Positions 44,020 to 53,697 of a stretch of DNA of 64,000 nt are shown here, one piece after another (position 1 is the stretch's first letter; the number at the start of each line of letters is the position of its first letter). A program made the position numbers and the translations under genes. Below the pieces are notes generated by a model. It saw nothing but the letters and a program-made list of their open reading frames with translations, did not search any database and had not been told where the DNA came from. Source of the DNA: Bacillus sp. BGMRC 2118 (GTDB lineage: Bacteria; Bacillota; Bacilli; Bacillales; SA4); assembly GCA_008364785.1 (NCBI GenBank), contig VTTJ01000009.1, positions 1 through 64,000 on the forward strand. The letters run 5' to 3'.

Positions 44020-46410
44020 TTATTTATAAATGACAACTGATCCAACAGATTTATCCTTTGCTTGACCGTTAACGCGGACCTTTAGTCCATAGTTACCAAT
44101 GTTACGACCTGCATCAGGCATAAATGTGTTTAAGAATGAATTGCTATCATTGAATAATGATACAGCTGGTTGACTTGCAAGACTTAATGTTTGCGTTGGA
44201 TAAATTAAATCTAATCCAGACGTTGGATTTAATCCAAATGCTGCGTCAGCTATATGATAGCGAGTAGATGCCTGAACTCCTGTGCTCCAAGGTAAATTAG
44301 TACTTGGATGTGCATCAACAACTCCTACAAATCCTTCTCCTGGGTGAATTCCAGTCCAGTTATCAGTGAATGTAGGATCTACATACCATACTACTAATCC
44401 TTCATCGTAGCTCATTAGAGAACTTCCACGACGGATATTAGCTAATCCAGTATCTACACCATTGTGGTTACGCCATTCTAACAGATAGTAATGATCAGCA
44501 TATTTGAATCCATCTGATTTAGTAAAACCTTTTAGAGTAAAGCTAGAAGTAGCTTCTGCATCGTCCGTTAATACACTTGAACCATCTGCTGTTACTTTTA
44601 CGTTATCTACAAAGAATCCTTCTTCTGAAGTTCCCCAGTCCGTAATATAACGGAATCGAAGTTGTACTTTTTGTCCAGCATAATCACTTAAGTCAAATTG
44701 TTGCTTTGTCCATCCTTCACTGTGACCAGTAAATCCAGGAAGAGCAGGGGCAATAGTTGGATATGCTTCAGGTACTGCGCTAGATACTGTGTTTGCATTA
44801 CCTATCGATTTCCAAGTAGCACCACTATCTGTAGATACTTGAACAAAAGCGAAATCCCAATCCTTTTCAATCTTATACCATGCATCAAACTCAAGTGTCG
44901 CACTAGATTTTCCAGTCAAATCAACAGTCGTTTCCATTGTTGTGTCAATTTCATCTTGTTGGCCACCCCAATATTGATAACTACCACCTGCTGGTTCAAT
45001 GATAGCTAACTTCTTTTGAGGAAGGTTAACCTTTACAGCTACAGGATTTGTACCTTTTGGTGAGTTTGCTTGATCTAATAGAACCTGCTGACCTTTTGTC
45101 GTTACTTCAGACCAGTCAAGTTCCACTGTATCGTTCATCCAGTTTCCACCAAGGTAAGATTGTAAATATTGTTTTGCAAGAGGAGAGAATCCAGTTGGTT
45201 CTGTTCCACCAATAGCTCCTGCCCATGAACCACTTGCCATGATTGACCAATATCCAACTGCTTCTCCAGTACCAGTATACTGAGTGTCATACTCATCTGG
45301 ATAGCCTAGGTCATGACCATATTCATGTGCAAATACCCCTGTAGCACCGTCTTCTGGCATCATTGTGTAGTCATAGAATCCAGGAAGACCTTTTCCTAAT
45401 CCATCTGGATCATAGAAAGATGCTGAACGATGTGACCAAATTGCGTTATCACCTAAAGACCCACCACCAGCTTCTTGACCAACTCCAGCATGAATAATCA
45501 TTAAGTGGTCAACTAATCCATCTGGCTCATTTAAGTTGCCGTCTCCATCTAAATCATGGATATCTTCTTTGTCGTAATCTTGTAACGGAATTCCAGCAGC
45601 TATTGCAGCATCAAGTGTATCCCTCACAAGTTGCTTTGACCCGCCTGGCGCAACGTTATCATGACCACCATTAGCACGGTCAGCTCCATAGAACTTAGCA
45701 GTACCAGGTACCTTCAACCATCCATATGTAGTTCCATCTACAGTGTATGAACCACCAGATTGCTCTTCATAAAATTGTTTCATGGATACGAAGTCTTCTC
45801 CATTTGGACCTTCAACACCATCTTCACCAAAAATCATATCATCAAAATGATCAAGTGTATAATCTTCATAATAGTTGTCAGTTTCATTAGGTTGAATGTT
45901 GTTGTGAGCAAAGTCAGAATACTCTACTGTTAAAACCAGTACCTTGTCTTTGCGAACCCCATCGTTCCATTCCGTTTCCTTCACAGGATCAGGGTTCCCT
46001 TTTAAATGACCTTTCTTTTTTCCATTTCCATTTAAAAGTCCATTGTTAAATTCTTTAAATTTCTTCTGCTTTTCTGCTTCTGAAGCCTTTACTTTCGCGG
46101 CTAGGGGATCATTCTCTTTTACGTCAACACTCTTATTCTTTAGCTCAACGTAATTCTTTAAGAATTTTTGTTTTTCTGCTTGTGTAGCATCCTTCGATAG
46201 TAGGCCTCTCTTAATGAATGAATCTATTAATCTGTCTTCATTCAAAATAGCTAGGTCCAGTGACCCATGGTTATGGTCTTGTGAATACGATAGCTTAGCT
46301 GGAGCATCTCTGTCGATAGCCTTTGCAGACACTGACATAGTTCCTAAGCTTGAAAAAAGAGTTCCTGCGATTAAAGCACTAGTTAAACCAACTTTTGCGA
46401 GCTTTTTCAC
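44020..46410 (-). CDS. inhA: Immune inhibitor A metalloprotease, full length, secreted
   Basis: 796 residues, starting at GTG 46410 behind TAGGAGG. A signal peptide runs to about residue 29 (MSVSA-KA), followed by a propeptide rich in Lys and Glu, then the M6 zinc domain with HEYGH at 362-366 and the DLDGDGNLNEPDG calcium-binding loop at about 287-299. The C-terminal part contains beta-sandwich domains (STATLEFDAWYKIE-like and GFFVDNVKV) seen in InhA proteins. A second, shorter paralogue lies at 22.0 kb. Confidence 0.95.
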   Translation of the reverse strand: MKKLAKVGLTSALIAGTLFSSLGTMSVSAKAIDRDAPAKLSYSQDHNHGSLDLAILNEDRLIDSFIKRGLLSKDATQAEKQKFLKNYVELKNKSVDVKENDPLAAKVKASEAEKQKKFKEFNNGLLNGNGKKKGHLKGNPDPVKETEWNDGVRKDKVLVLTVEYSDFAHNNIQPNETDNYYEDYTLDHFDDMIFGEDGVEGPNGEDFVSMKQFYEEQSGGSYTVDGTTYGWLKVPGTAKFYGADRANGGHDNVAPGGSKQLVRDTLDAAIAAGIPLQDYDKEDIHDLDGDGNLNEPDGLVDHLMIIHAGVGQEAGGGSLGDNAIWSHRSASFYDPDGLGKGLPGFYDYTMMPEDGATGVFAHEYGHDLGYPDEYDTQYTGTGEAVGYWSIMASGSWAGAIGGTEPTGFSPLAKQYLQSYLGGNWMNDTVELDWSEVTTKGQQVLLDQANSPKGTNPVAVKVNLPQKKLAIIEPAGGSYQYWGGQQDEIDTTMETTVDLTGKSSATLEFDAWYKIEKDWDFAFVQVSTDSGATWKSIGNANTVSSAVPEAYPTIAPALPGFTGHSEGWTKQQFDLSDYAGQKVQLRFRYITDWGTSEEGFFVDNVKVTADGSSVLTDDAEATSSFTLKGFTKSDGFKYADHYYLLEWRNHNGVDTGLANIRRGSSLMSYDEGLVVWYVDPTFTDNWTGIHPGEGFVGVVDAHPSTNLPWSTGVQASTRYHIADAAFGLNPTSGLDLIYPTQTLSLASQPAVSLFNDSNSFLNTFMPDAGRNIGNYGLKVRVNGQAKDKSVGSVVIYK

Positions 46411-46616
46411 CTAAGTTCCTCCTAAAAGATTATAATAGTTGTAGAATTTATACTATAATAAATGTTCTGAATAATCAAAGCATTATTGTATACAAATTCC
46501 TACATAATTCTACTAATCCAATAACATCAAGTGATTTCACAAAAAAAACAGAACTATTGTACCGTTTGCTAGATTTTTCTAATTATATAGTCCCGTTTTT
46601 CAAGTAATTTAAATAA

Positions 46617-46650
46617 AGAGCACCCACATCATAAATGGTTGCTCTCTACT
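46617..46650 (-). terminator. Weak terminator after the 46.7-kb MFS gene
   Basis: AGAGCA / TGCTCT around a 17-base loop; minus-strand tail CTTTATTTAAAT. Confidence 0.45.
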
Positions 46651-46660
46651 AAGATGTATA

Positions 46661-47941
46661 TTAAACTCCTATTTCTGGTTTTACATTCCCATCAATCTGA
46701 TCTGTTTCTTCTGCCCTATTATACCTTGGCAAGGTGAAGCTATAATAGACACCAACCACTAACATTAACACCGCTATTCCATAATAGATATAATCAACCG
46801 AGACAATGAATTTCGGAAACAATAATGCTATCAATCCTAAAGAAATGGATTGTGCTAACATCATAAGAGGATCTACCCACCCGTTTACTCTTCCCATAAA
46901 ACTAGGATCAACGAGAGATGGAATCCACCCGGCAAGAGCAACATTAATGGGAGCAATCATTAATCCTGTCAAAAATACGAAGAACAAGTAGACCCAGATT
47001 TCATTTGAGAACCCCATGCCTGCAGTCGACACAACGGTCATGAGTACACCAAAAATAATTAACGTATGTGGTTTAAACTTCTTGCCTATAGTTGCACAAA
47101 GGGAACTCCCCAAAAATATACCAATACCGAAGAATACTGCGAATAAAGAAGCATACCACTCATAATTATCAGGTGCTAATTTAAACTTCATTGTAAATAA
47201 CGGTAATATCGCGAAGCCACCATTAATAAATCCAAAAATAAAAAAACCAGAAACGATGGTAAGCAATAATTTTCTATCTAAAATATACCTTCCACCCTGC
47301 TTAAAATCAGCAAGTGTTTGTTTTAAATTCATATCTTTCAATCTACTTTTTCCATTTGGCATCCTTGCTTCAATGGCAATTGAGCAGGCACGAATTAAAA
47401 ATGCAGAGACGATAAAACTGACACTATCAATAACAAGTGCTCCATATATCCCAATTGTTTTATACGTCAGTGCTCCTAAACCAACTCCAAAGAGCATGAA
47501 CAGACTAAATACCATCTGATTTAAGCCGGCTGCTGTTTGGTATTGCTCTTTAGATAGTATTCCTTGTATAAGCCCTGCTTCTGCAGGATAAAAGAACTTG
47601 GAAATCGCACTTCTTAAAAATAAAATCGCAAAGATGAGGGGGACACTGTTTATGAAGACAGCCAGAAACAAAGTCAACGTTAATAAGGCACGAATCCAAT
47701 CTGAGTACTCTGCAATCTTTTGCCGATCTAATCGGTCTGCCAATACACCAACGAAAAGAAATACTAAAAGAGTGGGCAGAGAATACATTAATTCAGCTAA
47801 TGTTGCCAAATAAGGTTGCTCACTAAAATGGTCTAACAAATAAAAAGCAAAAGCCATATTACCAATTGTCGATCCCAGCTGAGATGTGACTGCTGCTAAA
47901 AACAACTTAACAAATGTTGAGTTTTTAAAGATTTCTTTCAT
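46661..47941 (-). CDS. MFS transporter, macrolide-efflux-like
   Basis: 427 residues and about 12 helices. The N-terminal VTSQLGSTIGNMAFAFYLLD and VLADRLDRQKIAEYSD (loop 2-3 motif) fit MefA-type permeases. ATG 47941 was chosen because GGAGGTG lies 4-5 bases upstream; 17 further in-frame residues extend over that site. Lies directly after the DUF2089/SHOCT operon and its terminator. Confidence 0.85.
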   Translation of the reverse strand: MKEIFKNSTFVKLFLAAVTSQLGSTIGNMAFAFYLLDHFSEQPYLATLAELMYSLPTLLVFLFVGVLADRLDRQKIAEYSDWIRALLTLTLFLAVFINSVPLIFAILFLRSAISKFFYPAEAGLIQGILSKEQYQTAAGLNQMVFSLFMLFGVGLGALTYKTIGIYGALVIDSVSFIVSAFLIRACSIAIEARMPNGKSRLKDMNLKQTLADFKQGGRYILDRKLLLTIVSGFFIFGFINGGFAILPLFTMKFKLAPDNYEWYASLFAVFFGIGIFLGSSLCATIGKKFKPHTLIIFGVLMTVVSTAGMGFSNEIWVYLFFVFLTGLMIAPINVALAGWIPSLVDPSFMGRVNGWVDPLMMLAQSISLGLIALLFPKFIVSVDYIYYGIAVLMLVVGVYYSFTLPRYNRAEETDQIDGNVKPEIGV

Positions 47942-47960
47942 TTTACACCTCCAGAAAAAA

Positions 47961-47994
47961 GGGTGATTACAAGAAAACTCACTGTAAATCACCC
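47961..47994 (-). terminator. Terminator of the DUF2089/SHOCT-like operon
   Basis: GGGTGATT / AATCACCC with partly paired TTACA/TGTAA inside; minus-strand tail TTTTTTC. Confidence 0.75.
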
Positions 47995-48000
47995 ATCCAT

Positions 48001-48258
48001 TTATAATGTAATCTTTACGACTGTTCCGTCTTTATCTTGTACGTTAACAAGTTCTGTTCCTTTAAATTCTTTAAAGCTTTTAACTATTTGCTTTACCGTA
48101 TGATGATCTAATTGATTTAGTATATCTGCATTCTCACTTCCGATTTTCTTTTTCAAAAAATTGATAACAATCTTAGATGTTCCTGCATTCAGAAGTGTAT
48201 ATGGTATCCAAATTCGGATTGGAAATTTTAAATCAGGAGTTTCCACTCTAATTTTCAT
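48001..48258 (-). CDS. Small conserved protein, unknown function
   Basis: 85 residues from ATG 48258; TTG 48270 is an alternative and neither has a strong ribosome site. The first part reads MKIRVETPDLKFPIRIWIPY and the C-terminal half has VKQIVKSFKEFKGTELVNVQ. The last 20 residues resemble the end of the preceding protein (both end with a short beta-rich DG.VVKI stretch), suggesting duplicated domains. It starts 4 bases after the upstream stop. Confidence 0.6.
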   Translation of the reverse strand: MKIRVETPDLKFPIRIWIPYTLLNAGTSKIVINFLKKKIGSENADILNQLDHHTVKQIVKSFKEFKGTELVNVQDKDGTVVKITL

Positions 48259-48262
48259 CGCG

Positions 48263-48625
48263 CTACTCAATTACAATGAGGACCTTTTCTCCGTTGGCAC
48301 TTTCCACATCTACAATTGGTCCTTCTACATTGTTAACGATTGCTTCTAATATTAAATTAATATCTATATCTTTAAGGTGCTGTTCTACTGCCGGTATGTG
48401 ACCGACAGCGCCATGCAATGACTTTACTAATTTTAATGGCAAATTAACTTTTACTTTATCCCCATCAGAGTCAACTAGGATTTTTAAGCTTTTTTCCATA
48501 TATACGTTTGATTCTATAGCAGGAGCTGTCTCTTCCTTTAATGCAGATAGTATCTCAGCAGCCTCTTCATTATTTAACTTCCCGTCCTGTAACAATTCAA
48601 GCACTTTTGAAATATCTGATTTCAT
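48263..48625 (-). CDS. SHOCT-like/YvlB-like protein of unknown function
   Basis: 120 residues. The N-terminal KVLELLQDGKLNNEEAAEIL is a SHOCT-like leader motif. The rest contains KVNLPLKLVKSLHGAVGHIP and VESANGEKVLIVIE, beta-rich and shared in style with the following small protein. GGAGGAG precedes ATG. Second gene of the DUF2089 operon; likely part of an envelope or stress regulatory unit, by analogy only. Confidence 0.65.
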   Translation of the reverse strand: MKSDISKVLELLQDGKLNNEEAAEILSALKEETAPAIESNVYMEKSLKILVDSDGDKVKVNLPLKLVKSLHGAVGHIPAVEQHLKDIDINLILEAIVNNVEGPIVDVESANGEKVLIVIE

Positions 48626-48702
48626 GTTATCTCCTCCTCAATTTATCACTCGACGAACTTCTCTTTATCTTGTAAAATGATGGTACACACATTTTTTTGG
48701 AT

Positions 48703-48737
48703 AGCACTTTCACTCTTTTGGTGAAGTGCTTTTTTTA
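48703..48737 (+). terminator. Plus-strand terminator-like hairpin inside the DUF2089 operon
   Basis: AGCACTTTCAC / GTGAAGTGCT with one bulge, then T7, reading on the plus strand while all nearby genes are on the minus strand. It may terminate antisense transcription. Confidence 0.5.
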
Positions 48738-49106
48738 TTTTTTCTTGAGCATTTTTACTGCCTCTTCAGGACTAATGTCCCCACTGCCGAGTCGGTCCAG
48801 AATGTTTTTCTTTTCCTCTGCCTTTTCCTGGTTTACCTGATAAGGATCCCCCAGCTCTGAAATAATTTCTTCTAGTTTGTTTCTCACTGTTGGGTAGGAA
48901 ATTCCCAAAACTTTCTCTACTTCTTTAATACTTCCTTTGCAGAGTATAAAAGTTTGAATGAATTGAAGCTGCTCTTTATTCAAAGAAAACAATGCTGGAA
49001 ATTCAAATTTGTTTTCAATCGTTGTATGGCAATGCCCGCATGTTAACTTTGTAACATTTAGCCGTTCTTCACAGATCGGACATGTTGTTATGACTTCTAT
49101 ACCCAC
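48735..49106 (-). CDS. DUF2089 zinc-ribbon HTH regulator
   Basis: 123 residues starting at GTG 49106 behind GGAGGTGG. The N-terminal zinc ribbon CPICEERLNVTKLTCGHC has four Cys. A helix-turn-helix follows (GSIKEVEKVLGISYPTVRNK), then a C-terminal LDRLGSGDISPEEAVKMLKK, another SHOCT-like motif. This is the usual architecture of DUF2089. It leads the three-gene operon and may autoregulate it. Confidence 0.82.
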   Translation of the reverse strand: MGIEVITTCPICEERLNVTKLTCGHCHTTIENKFEFPALFSLNKEQLQFIQTFILCKGSIKEVEKVLGISYPTVRNKLEEIISELGDPYQVNQEKAEEKKNILDRLGSGDISPEEAVKMLKKK

Positions 49107-49225
49107 TATTTTCCACCTCCTTACAAACTAATTATATAGTCGTTCATTAAATAAATCAATATATAAATTAAGTTATTTAAACAATAAATTAATTTTATTT
49201 AAAAAAGCACCTAGAAGAAATAAAA

Positions 49226-49254
49226 AAGGTTACCCTTCATAAGGGTAACCTTTC
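49226..49254 (-). terminator. Terminator of the 49.3-kb MFS gene
   Basis: AAAGGTTACCCTT / AAGGGTAACCTTT with a CAT loop; A-rich plus-strand flank gives the minus-strand T-run. Confidence 0.8.
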
Positions 49255-49268
49255 TCTAGTTAATCCAA

Positions 49269-50804
49269 TTACTTGTCTATCATTGATTGATTTTGTGTAT
49301 ATTCTCTAGACTCACTTAATCGATCTTTTGTCATGATGAGGGCTCCTATAAATGCTAGTATAGACGGAATAATAGCCCACATAAATGTAAATGTAATTGA
49401 CGAAGAGAGTACGTCTGTAATTTTATCTAAAATGTGCTCTGGAATTTGAGCACGTGCCTCTGGCTGTAAAATAGCTCTTGGATCATTCATTGAGCTATTC
49501 ATCCCGGGTCCACCCATCCCCGAAAATACTTCCTTTAAACTCGTTGTAAAATCATTACGTTGAATGATCCCAAATACTGTGATACCAAGCGTCATTCCTA
49601 AAGAGCGTATAAATGAGACTGTTGAGTTTACTGACCCTCTCATTGAAGGTTCAAAATGGTGAATGGCTGCATTTGGTAGCACGGAAAATGTTGCACCAAT
49701 TCCTAGTCCTGTCACAATCATATATAACGTGACTAATAACCTGCTGGATTCTGGACCTAGAGTACTTAATAACGCTATACCTGCAATAAGAATAATCGTA
49801 AAAATGATTAATATCTTCCTATAACTTGTTTTGTTCATTAAGAATCCACCACTAGTTGCTGAGACAACCGAGCCTAGCATCATTGGCAATAGAACTAAAC
49901 CTGAATTAGTAGCTGTTCCCCCTAGTACTCCTTGTATATAGATAGGAATATAGATAGATGCTGTAATAAATGCCATACCACTAAATAAGCCGATTACGTT
50001 GCTGGCCATAAACAATCGGTTCTTGAACATCGGAAATGAGAGAATTGGTTCTTCTGCATTTCTCTCGATAATAACAAATATTACAGATAAAATGGCAAAA
50101 GAAACCAATAAACTGACAATTACTGAAGAATCCCACTCATATTCATTTCCACCAAGCTCAAGAGCAAACATAATAGAAACAATCGCGCCAACTAATGTGA
50201 TTGCTCCCCACCAGTCGATTTTTTGTTTCGTATGAACAGCTGATTCTTTGTAGAAGAAAGCAATAAAAACAAATGCTAAAATACCTAATGGAACATTAAC
50301 ATAAAATACCCATTCCCAGCTAATATAGTCAGTAATATATGCACCTAGTAATGGCCCAAATATACTTGACAATCCAAACACTGCTCCAAATAATCCACCT
50401 AGTTTTCCTCTTTGTTCTACTGGAACTGTGTCAAACATAATTGTAAATGCAATTGGAATCAGTGCCCCAGCTCCAATACCTTGTATAGCGCGATAGATAC
50501 TAAGCTCTGTGATCGTATTTGCTGTCCCACATAAGATTGAACCGATTAAGAAAACAATTATTCCAAATATAAAAAATCTCTTTCGACCAAACATATCGGA
50601 TAACTTTCCGAAAATAGGCATACCTGCCATTTCAGCCACCATATAAGCTGAGGTTACCCAAACAAATTTATCAAAGCCTCCAAGCTCACCTACAATTGTA
50701 CCCATTGCGGTTGCAACAATCGTGTTATCCATTGATGCCATTAAAATGCTAAGCAGGAGACCTGCTATCACGAATCCAAAGTGGCTTTGTTTTCTTTTCG
50801 TCAT
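49269..50804 (-). CDS. DHA2-family MFS drug exporter (14 helices)
   Basis: 511 residues with about 14 helices, the size of EmrB/QacA proton antiporters. LDNTIVATAMGTIV-type motif D1 is seen as MASMDNTIVATAMGTIV, motif A as GKLSDMFGRKRFF, and motif C as FGLSSIFGPLLGAYITDY. It has a long extracellular loop between helices 13 and 14. The start region lies 92 bases from MITE copy G. Substrate unknown. Confidence 0.88.
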   Translation of the reverse strand: MTKRKQSHFGFVIAGLLLSILMASMDNTIVATAMGTIVGELGGFDKFVWVTSAYMVAEMAGMPIFGKLSDMFGRKRFFIFGIIVFLIGSILCGTANTITELSIYRAIQGIGAGALIPIAFTIMFDTVPVEQRGKLGGLFGAVFGLSSIFGPLLGAYITDYISWEWVFYVNVPLGILAFVFIAFFYKESAVHTKQKIDWWGAITLVGAIVSIMFALELGGNEYEWDSSVIVSLLVSFAILSVIFVIIERNAEEPILSFPMFKNRLFMASNVIGLFSGMAFITASIYIPIYIQGVLGGTATNSGLVLLPMMLGSVVSATSGGFLMNKTSYRKILIIFTIILIAGIALLSTLGPESSRLLVTLYMIVTGLGIGATFSVLPNAAIHHFEPSMRGSVNSTVSFIRSLGMTLGITVFGIIQRNDFTTSLKEVFSGMGGPGMNSSMNDPRAILQPEARAQIPEHILDKITDVLSSSITFTFMWAIIPSILAFIGALIMTKDRLSESREYTQNQSMIDK

Positions 50805-50895
50805 AATTATGTATTTCCTCTCACCTTTATTTACTTACAATATAATGTATCACAACGATGTTTGTTCCATATAGGGATTTTATGTAAAATTTTAA

Positions 50896-50987
50896 GATTT
50901 TTTTTGTATAGAAGTAGCTAAAAACTAAGGTAAAAATCCTGCTTTCCCGCTTTTTACGAGAGAGCAACAATCTATACAAAAACAGCC
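50896..50987. repeat. MITE copy G (92 bp, short type) with exact 8-bp target duplication
   Basis: It starts GATTTTTTTTTGTATAG and ends ACAAAAACAGCC. It is flanked by AATTTTAA at 50888-50895 and 50988-50995. It carries the CTAAGGTAAAAATCC hairpin half and AGCAACAATCTATAC shared with copies D and E, and lacks the GTACAACC part, like copy E. Confidence 0.75.
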
Positions 50988-51010
50988 AATTTTAATGATA
51001 TTTCTTTACT

Positions 51011-51045
51011 AAAAAAAGGAGAGGATTTCGAATAAAATCCTCTCC
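51011..51045 (-). terminator. Terminator of the 51.1-kb MFS gene
   Basis: GGAGAGGATTT / AAATCCTCTCC, 11-bp stem; seven Ts on the minus strand. Confidence 0.85.
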
Positions 51046-51051
51046 AAGTAA

Positions 51052-52590
51052 TTAGTTATTTCCAGCCAATTTCGGCATTACAGTTCCACCATCAGGTTTC
51101 TTACTGATTATATCTTCCTCTTGCTTTGCTCGCTTAATAAAGAATGCCATGACAAGAGCAAGAGCTGCAATAAATACAGATACGAAGAATGCAAAGTTAA
51201 TTCCATCTAACATGGCTTGCATCCCAATCTGTGCCTTCATTTGTGCGACTTGCTCTGCTGTCGGTTGAACTCCACTCGCAGCTGCATTTTTCATTGCTTC
51301 TTCACCCAGCTCAATTCCGCGTGATTCTGCACGGTTAGACATGACTGTTACGAGAAGTGCTGTACCGATCGCACCTGATACCTGTTGCAGAGTGTTGTTC
51401 ATTGCAGTTCCATGTGGGTAATACATAGCTGGCAATTGGTTTAAACCATTTGTTGATACTGGCATCATAACCATTGACATACCGAACATACGAACTGTAT
51501 ATAAAATGATCAATTCTGTATACGAAGTATCCATTGATAACTGACTGAATAAGTAACTCGTTACAACTGTAATTGTTAATCCAGTTATTGCTAAAATGCG
51601 TCCACCGTATTTATCAAACAATTTTCCGTTTATCGGAGACATGATCGCCATAAGGATAGCTCCTGGTAAGAGCATTAATCCTGCATCTAAAGGAGAGATT
51701 CCTCTAATTTGCTGCACATAGATTGGGAGTAATAGCATCCCCGAGAACATCGCCATCGTAACAACCATAGAAATTGAGATAGATAATGCGTACATCGGAT
51801 ACTTAAAAATTTTAAAATTAAGCATTGGCTTTTCTTGATTAATTTGACGAAGAATAAACCAAGTTAACCCAATTACACCTGCTATAATTGTTCCGTATAC
51901 TAACGGACTGTCCCATCCTTTGCTACCTGCAGAGCTAAATCCATACAACAATCCACCAAACCCAATACTTGAAAGAAGTACAGAAAAATAATCCAGGGTA
52001 ATGTTAACCTTATCCTTCTTATCTTTAATTAAGAAGATACCTAATAAGAGAACAACTGCAGCAATTGGAGTTACAAAGTGGAATAACATTCTCCAGTCGT
52101 AATGTTCAACTAAATATCCTGAAAGCGTTGGTCCAATTGCTGGTGCACCCATTAATACTAGACCAAACACTCCCATTGCTGCTCCTCTTTTTTCAACAGG
52201 AAAACTTACTAACATCACGTTCATTAATAAAGGCATAAGAATGGCTGAACCAGATGCCTGTGTCATTCTTCCAGCTAATAATAATGAAAATTCATGTGCA
52301 AAACCTGCAAGCAGGGTACCTAATAAAAATAACCCCATCGCAGCTATATATAATTTACGGACTGAATATTTTTGAATCAAAAAGGCAGTTGTTGGAATGA
52401 GTATTCCATTCACCAACATAAATCCTGTTGTTAGCCATTGTACTGTAGAAGGACCTACCTCTAAGTCTGTCATAATTGACGGCAGTGCAATATTCAACAG
52501 CGTATTATTTAAAAATGCAATAAAAGCAGCTACCATTAAAACGGATAATAAACCATATGGTGGTCGTTCCTGCTTAACTGATGCTTCCAT
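51052..52590 (-). CDS. DHA2-family MFS drug exporter, probable TetR target
   Basis: 512 residues, about 14 helices, Lde/EmrB-like. The motif-D1 region is FIAFLNNTLLNIALPSIMTD (Asp replaced by Asn), and GPTLSGYLVEHYDWRMLFH is motif C. It diverges from a TetR regulator with an 18-bp palindrome 23-40 bases before its start, so it is very likely repressed by that TetR protein. Substrate unknown. Confidence 0.88.
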   Translation of the reverse strand: MEASVKQERPPYGLLSVLMVAAFIAFLNNTLLNIALPSIMTDLEVGPSTVQWLTTGFMLVNGILIPTTAFLIQKYSVRKLYIAAMGLFLLGTLLAGFAHEFSLLLAGRMTQASGSAILMPLLMNVMLVSFPVEKRGAAMGVFGLVLMGAPAIGPTLSGYLVEHYDWRMLFHFVTPIAAVVLLLGIFLIKDKKDKVNITLDYFSVLLSSIGFGGLLYGFSSAGSKGWDSPLVYGTIIAGVIGLTWFILRQINQEKPMLNFKIFKYPMYALSISISMVVTMAMFSGMLLLPIYVQQIRGISPLDAGLMLLPGAILMAIMSPINGKLFDKYGGRILAITGLTITVVTSYLFSQLSMDTSYTELIILYTVRMFGMSMVMMPVSTNGLNQLPAMYYPHGTAMNNTLQQVSGAIGTALLVTVMSNRAESRGIELGEEAMKNAAASGVQPTAEQVAQMKAQIGMQAMLDGINFAFFVSVFIAALALVMAFFIKRAKQEEDIISKKPDGGTVMPKLAGNN

Positions 52591-52612
52591 TTCTCTTCCC
52601 CCTTATACACAC

Positions 52613-52630
52613 GGTACAATAAATTGTACC
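52613..52630. promoter_or_regulatory. TetR-type operator upstream of the MFS pump
   Basis: GGTACAATAAATTGTACC, a perfect 8+2+8 palindrome between the divergent MFS and TetR genes, 22 bases from the pump start codon. Confidence 0.7.
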
Positions 52631-52785
52631 CTCTGTTCATATTTCGCATAAAATCTATAATATAGCATCTGCTCATTTTGTGCAATTGAAAAATACTGTC
52701 ATTTTTAGAGTTTGTGAAAACAGAAAAAATACGTTACGATGACAACTATACGGACTGTCCAATTCAAGTTAAAAAAGGTGATTCT

Positions 52786-53673
52786 ATGAACAACCGGAAA
52801 CAGCATGTGCTAATAAAAGCTCATCAATTATTTATCGAAAAGGGCTTCCAAGCCACTTCTATTCAAGACATATTAGAATTTAGCAGCATTTCTAAAGGCA
52901 CATTTTATAATTATTTTTCTTCAAAGAATGAATTATTAATCGCTATTTTCTCTTCAATTTATAAGAAGCTTGAAAAAGACAGAGATGCCTTGCTAGTTAG
53001 CCAGGATCCTTCAGATGTTTCAATTTTCATCAAACAAATCGAATTACAAATGAAGACAAATCGGGAAAATCAGCTGATTACTTTATTTGAGGAAGTTAGT
53101 TTTTTAAATGCCGAAGATCTTAAACAAGCTATTAAAAAAGCACAACTCAGGTATTTAATATGGATATACAAGCGATTTATTGAATTATTTGGAGAAGAAA
53201 AGAAACCATATTTATTCGATTGTGCGGTTATGTTCTCAGGAATCTTGCACCATAACATGCGTTATTATGCCCTTGCATATAAATCACAACCGAACATTGA
53301 ACAGGTTGTCCAATATAGCGTTCAACGTATACAAGCGATTGTAGAAGACGTTTCTGAGTCAAAGGAACAGCTTCTCAGACCAGAGTTAATCGAGAGTTGG
53401 ATGCCCAATAATAAAAAAGAAAGGAAAAATGTTCGAAAAAACATTATTCAGCTTGTTTTTACCCTAAAGGAATTTGCAGCTCAGCATCCGGAGCAAAAAA
53501 AACATATTGAGTTGCTGGAATTTATCCAGGAAGAATTGACAGAATCCAAGCATCCTCGCACCCATTTGATCAACATTTCCATTCATACATTAAAAGCTGA
53601 TAATAACCTCTCAGACCAACAAGAGTTTAAAAAGCTAGAAGAACTAATTGCAACCCTAATCAAACAGGATTAG
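52786..53673 (+). CDS. TetR-family transcriptional regulator
   Basis: 295 residues, longer than the usual about 200. The N-terminal HTH is ALIKAHQLFIEKGFQ-like followed by ATSIQDILEFSSISKGTFYN and YFSSKNELL. The C-terminal ligand region is extended by about 90 residues with a second helical part (RKNIIQLVFTLKEFAAQ). ATG 52786 follows AAAAGGTG; the frame continues upstream without a site. It probably represses the divergent pump gene. Confidence 0.85.
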   Translation: MNNRKQHVLIKAHQLFIEKGFQATSIQDILEFSSISKGTFYNYFSSKNELLIAIFSSIYKKLEKDRDALLVSQDPSDVSIFIKQIELQMKTNRENQLITLFEEVSFLNAEDLKQAIKKAQLRYLIWIYKRFIELFGEEKKPYLFDCAVMFSGILHHNMRYYALAYKSQPNIEQVVQYSVQRIQAIVEDVSESKEQLLRPELIESWMPNNKKERKNVRKNIIQLVFTLKEFAAQHPEQKKHIELLEFIQEELTESKHPRTHLINISIHTLKADNNLSDQQEFKKLEELIATLIKQD

Positions 53674-53682
53674 GGTTTTTAT
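53652..53682 (+). terminator. Terminator of the TetR gene
   Basis: AACCCTAATC / GATTAGGGTT, overlapping the last codons and stop, then T-rich tail. Confidence 0.75.
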
Positions 53683-53683
53683 C

Positions 53684-53697
53684 TTACGAAATTGTAA
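53684..53697 (+). promoter_or_regulatory. BceR-type box upstream of bcrC
   Basis: TTACG-AAAT-TGTAA, the TNACA-N4-TGTAA pattern with one deviation, about 80 bases upstream of bcrC. The same type of box precedes the bceAB-like genes at 56.4 kb. Confidence 0.55.
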
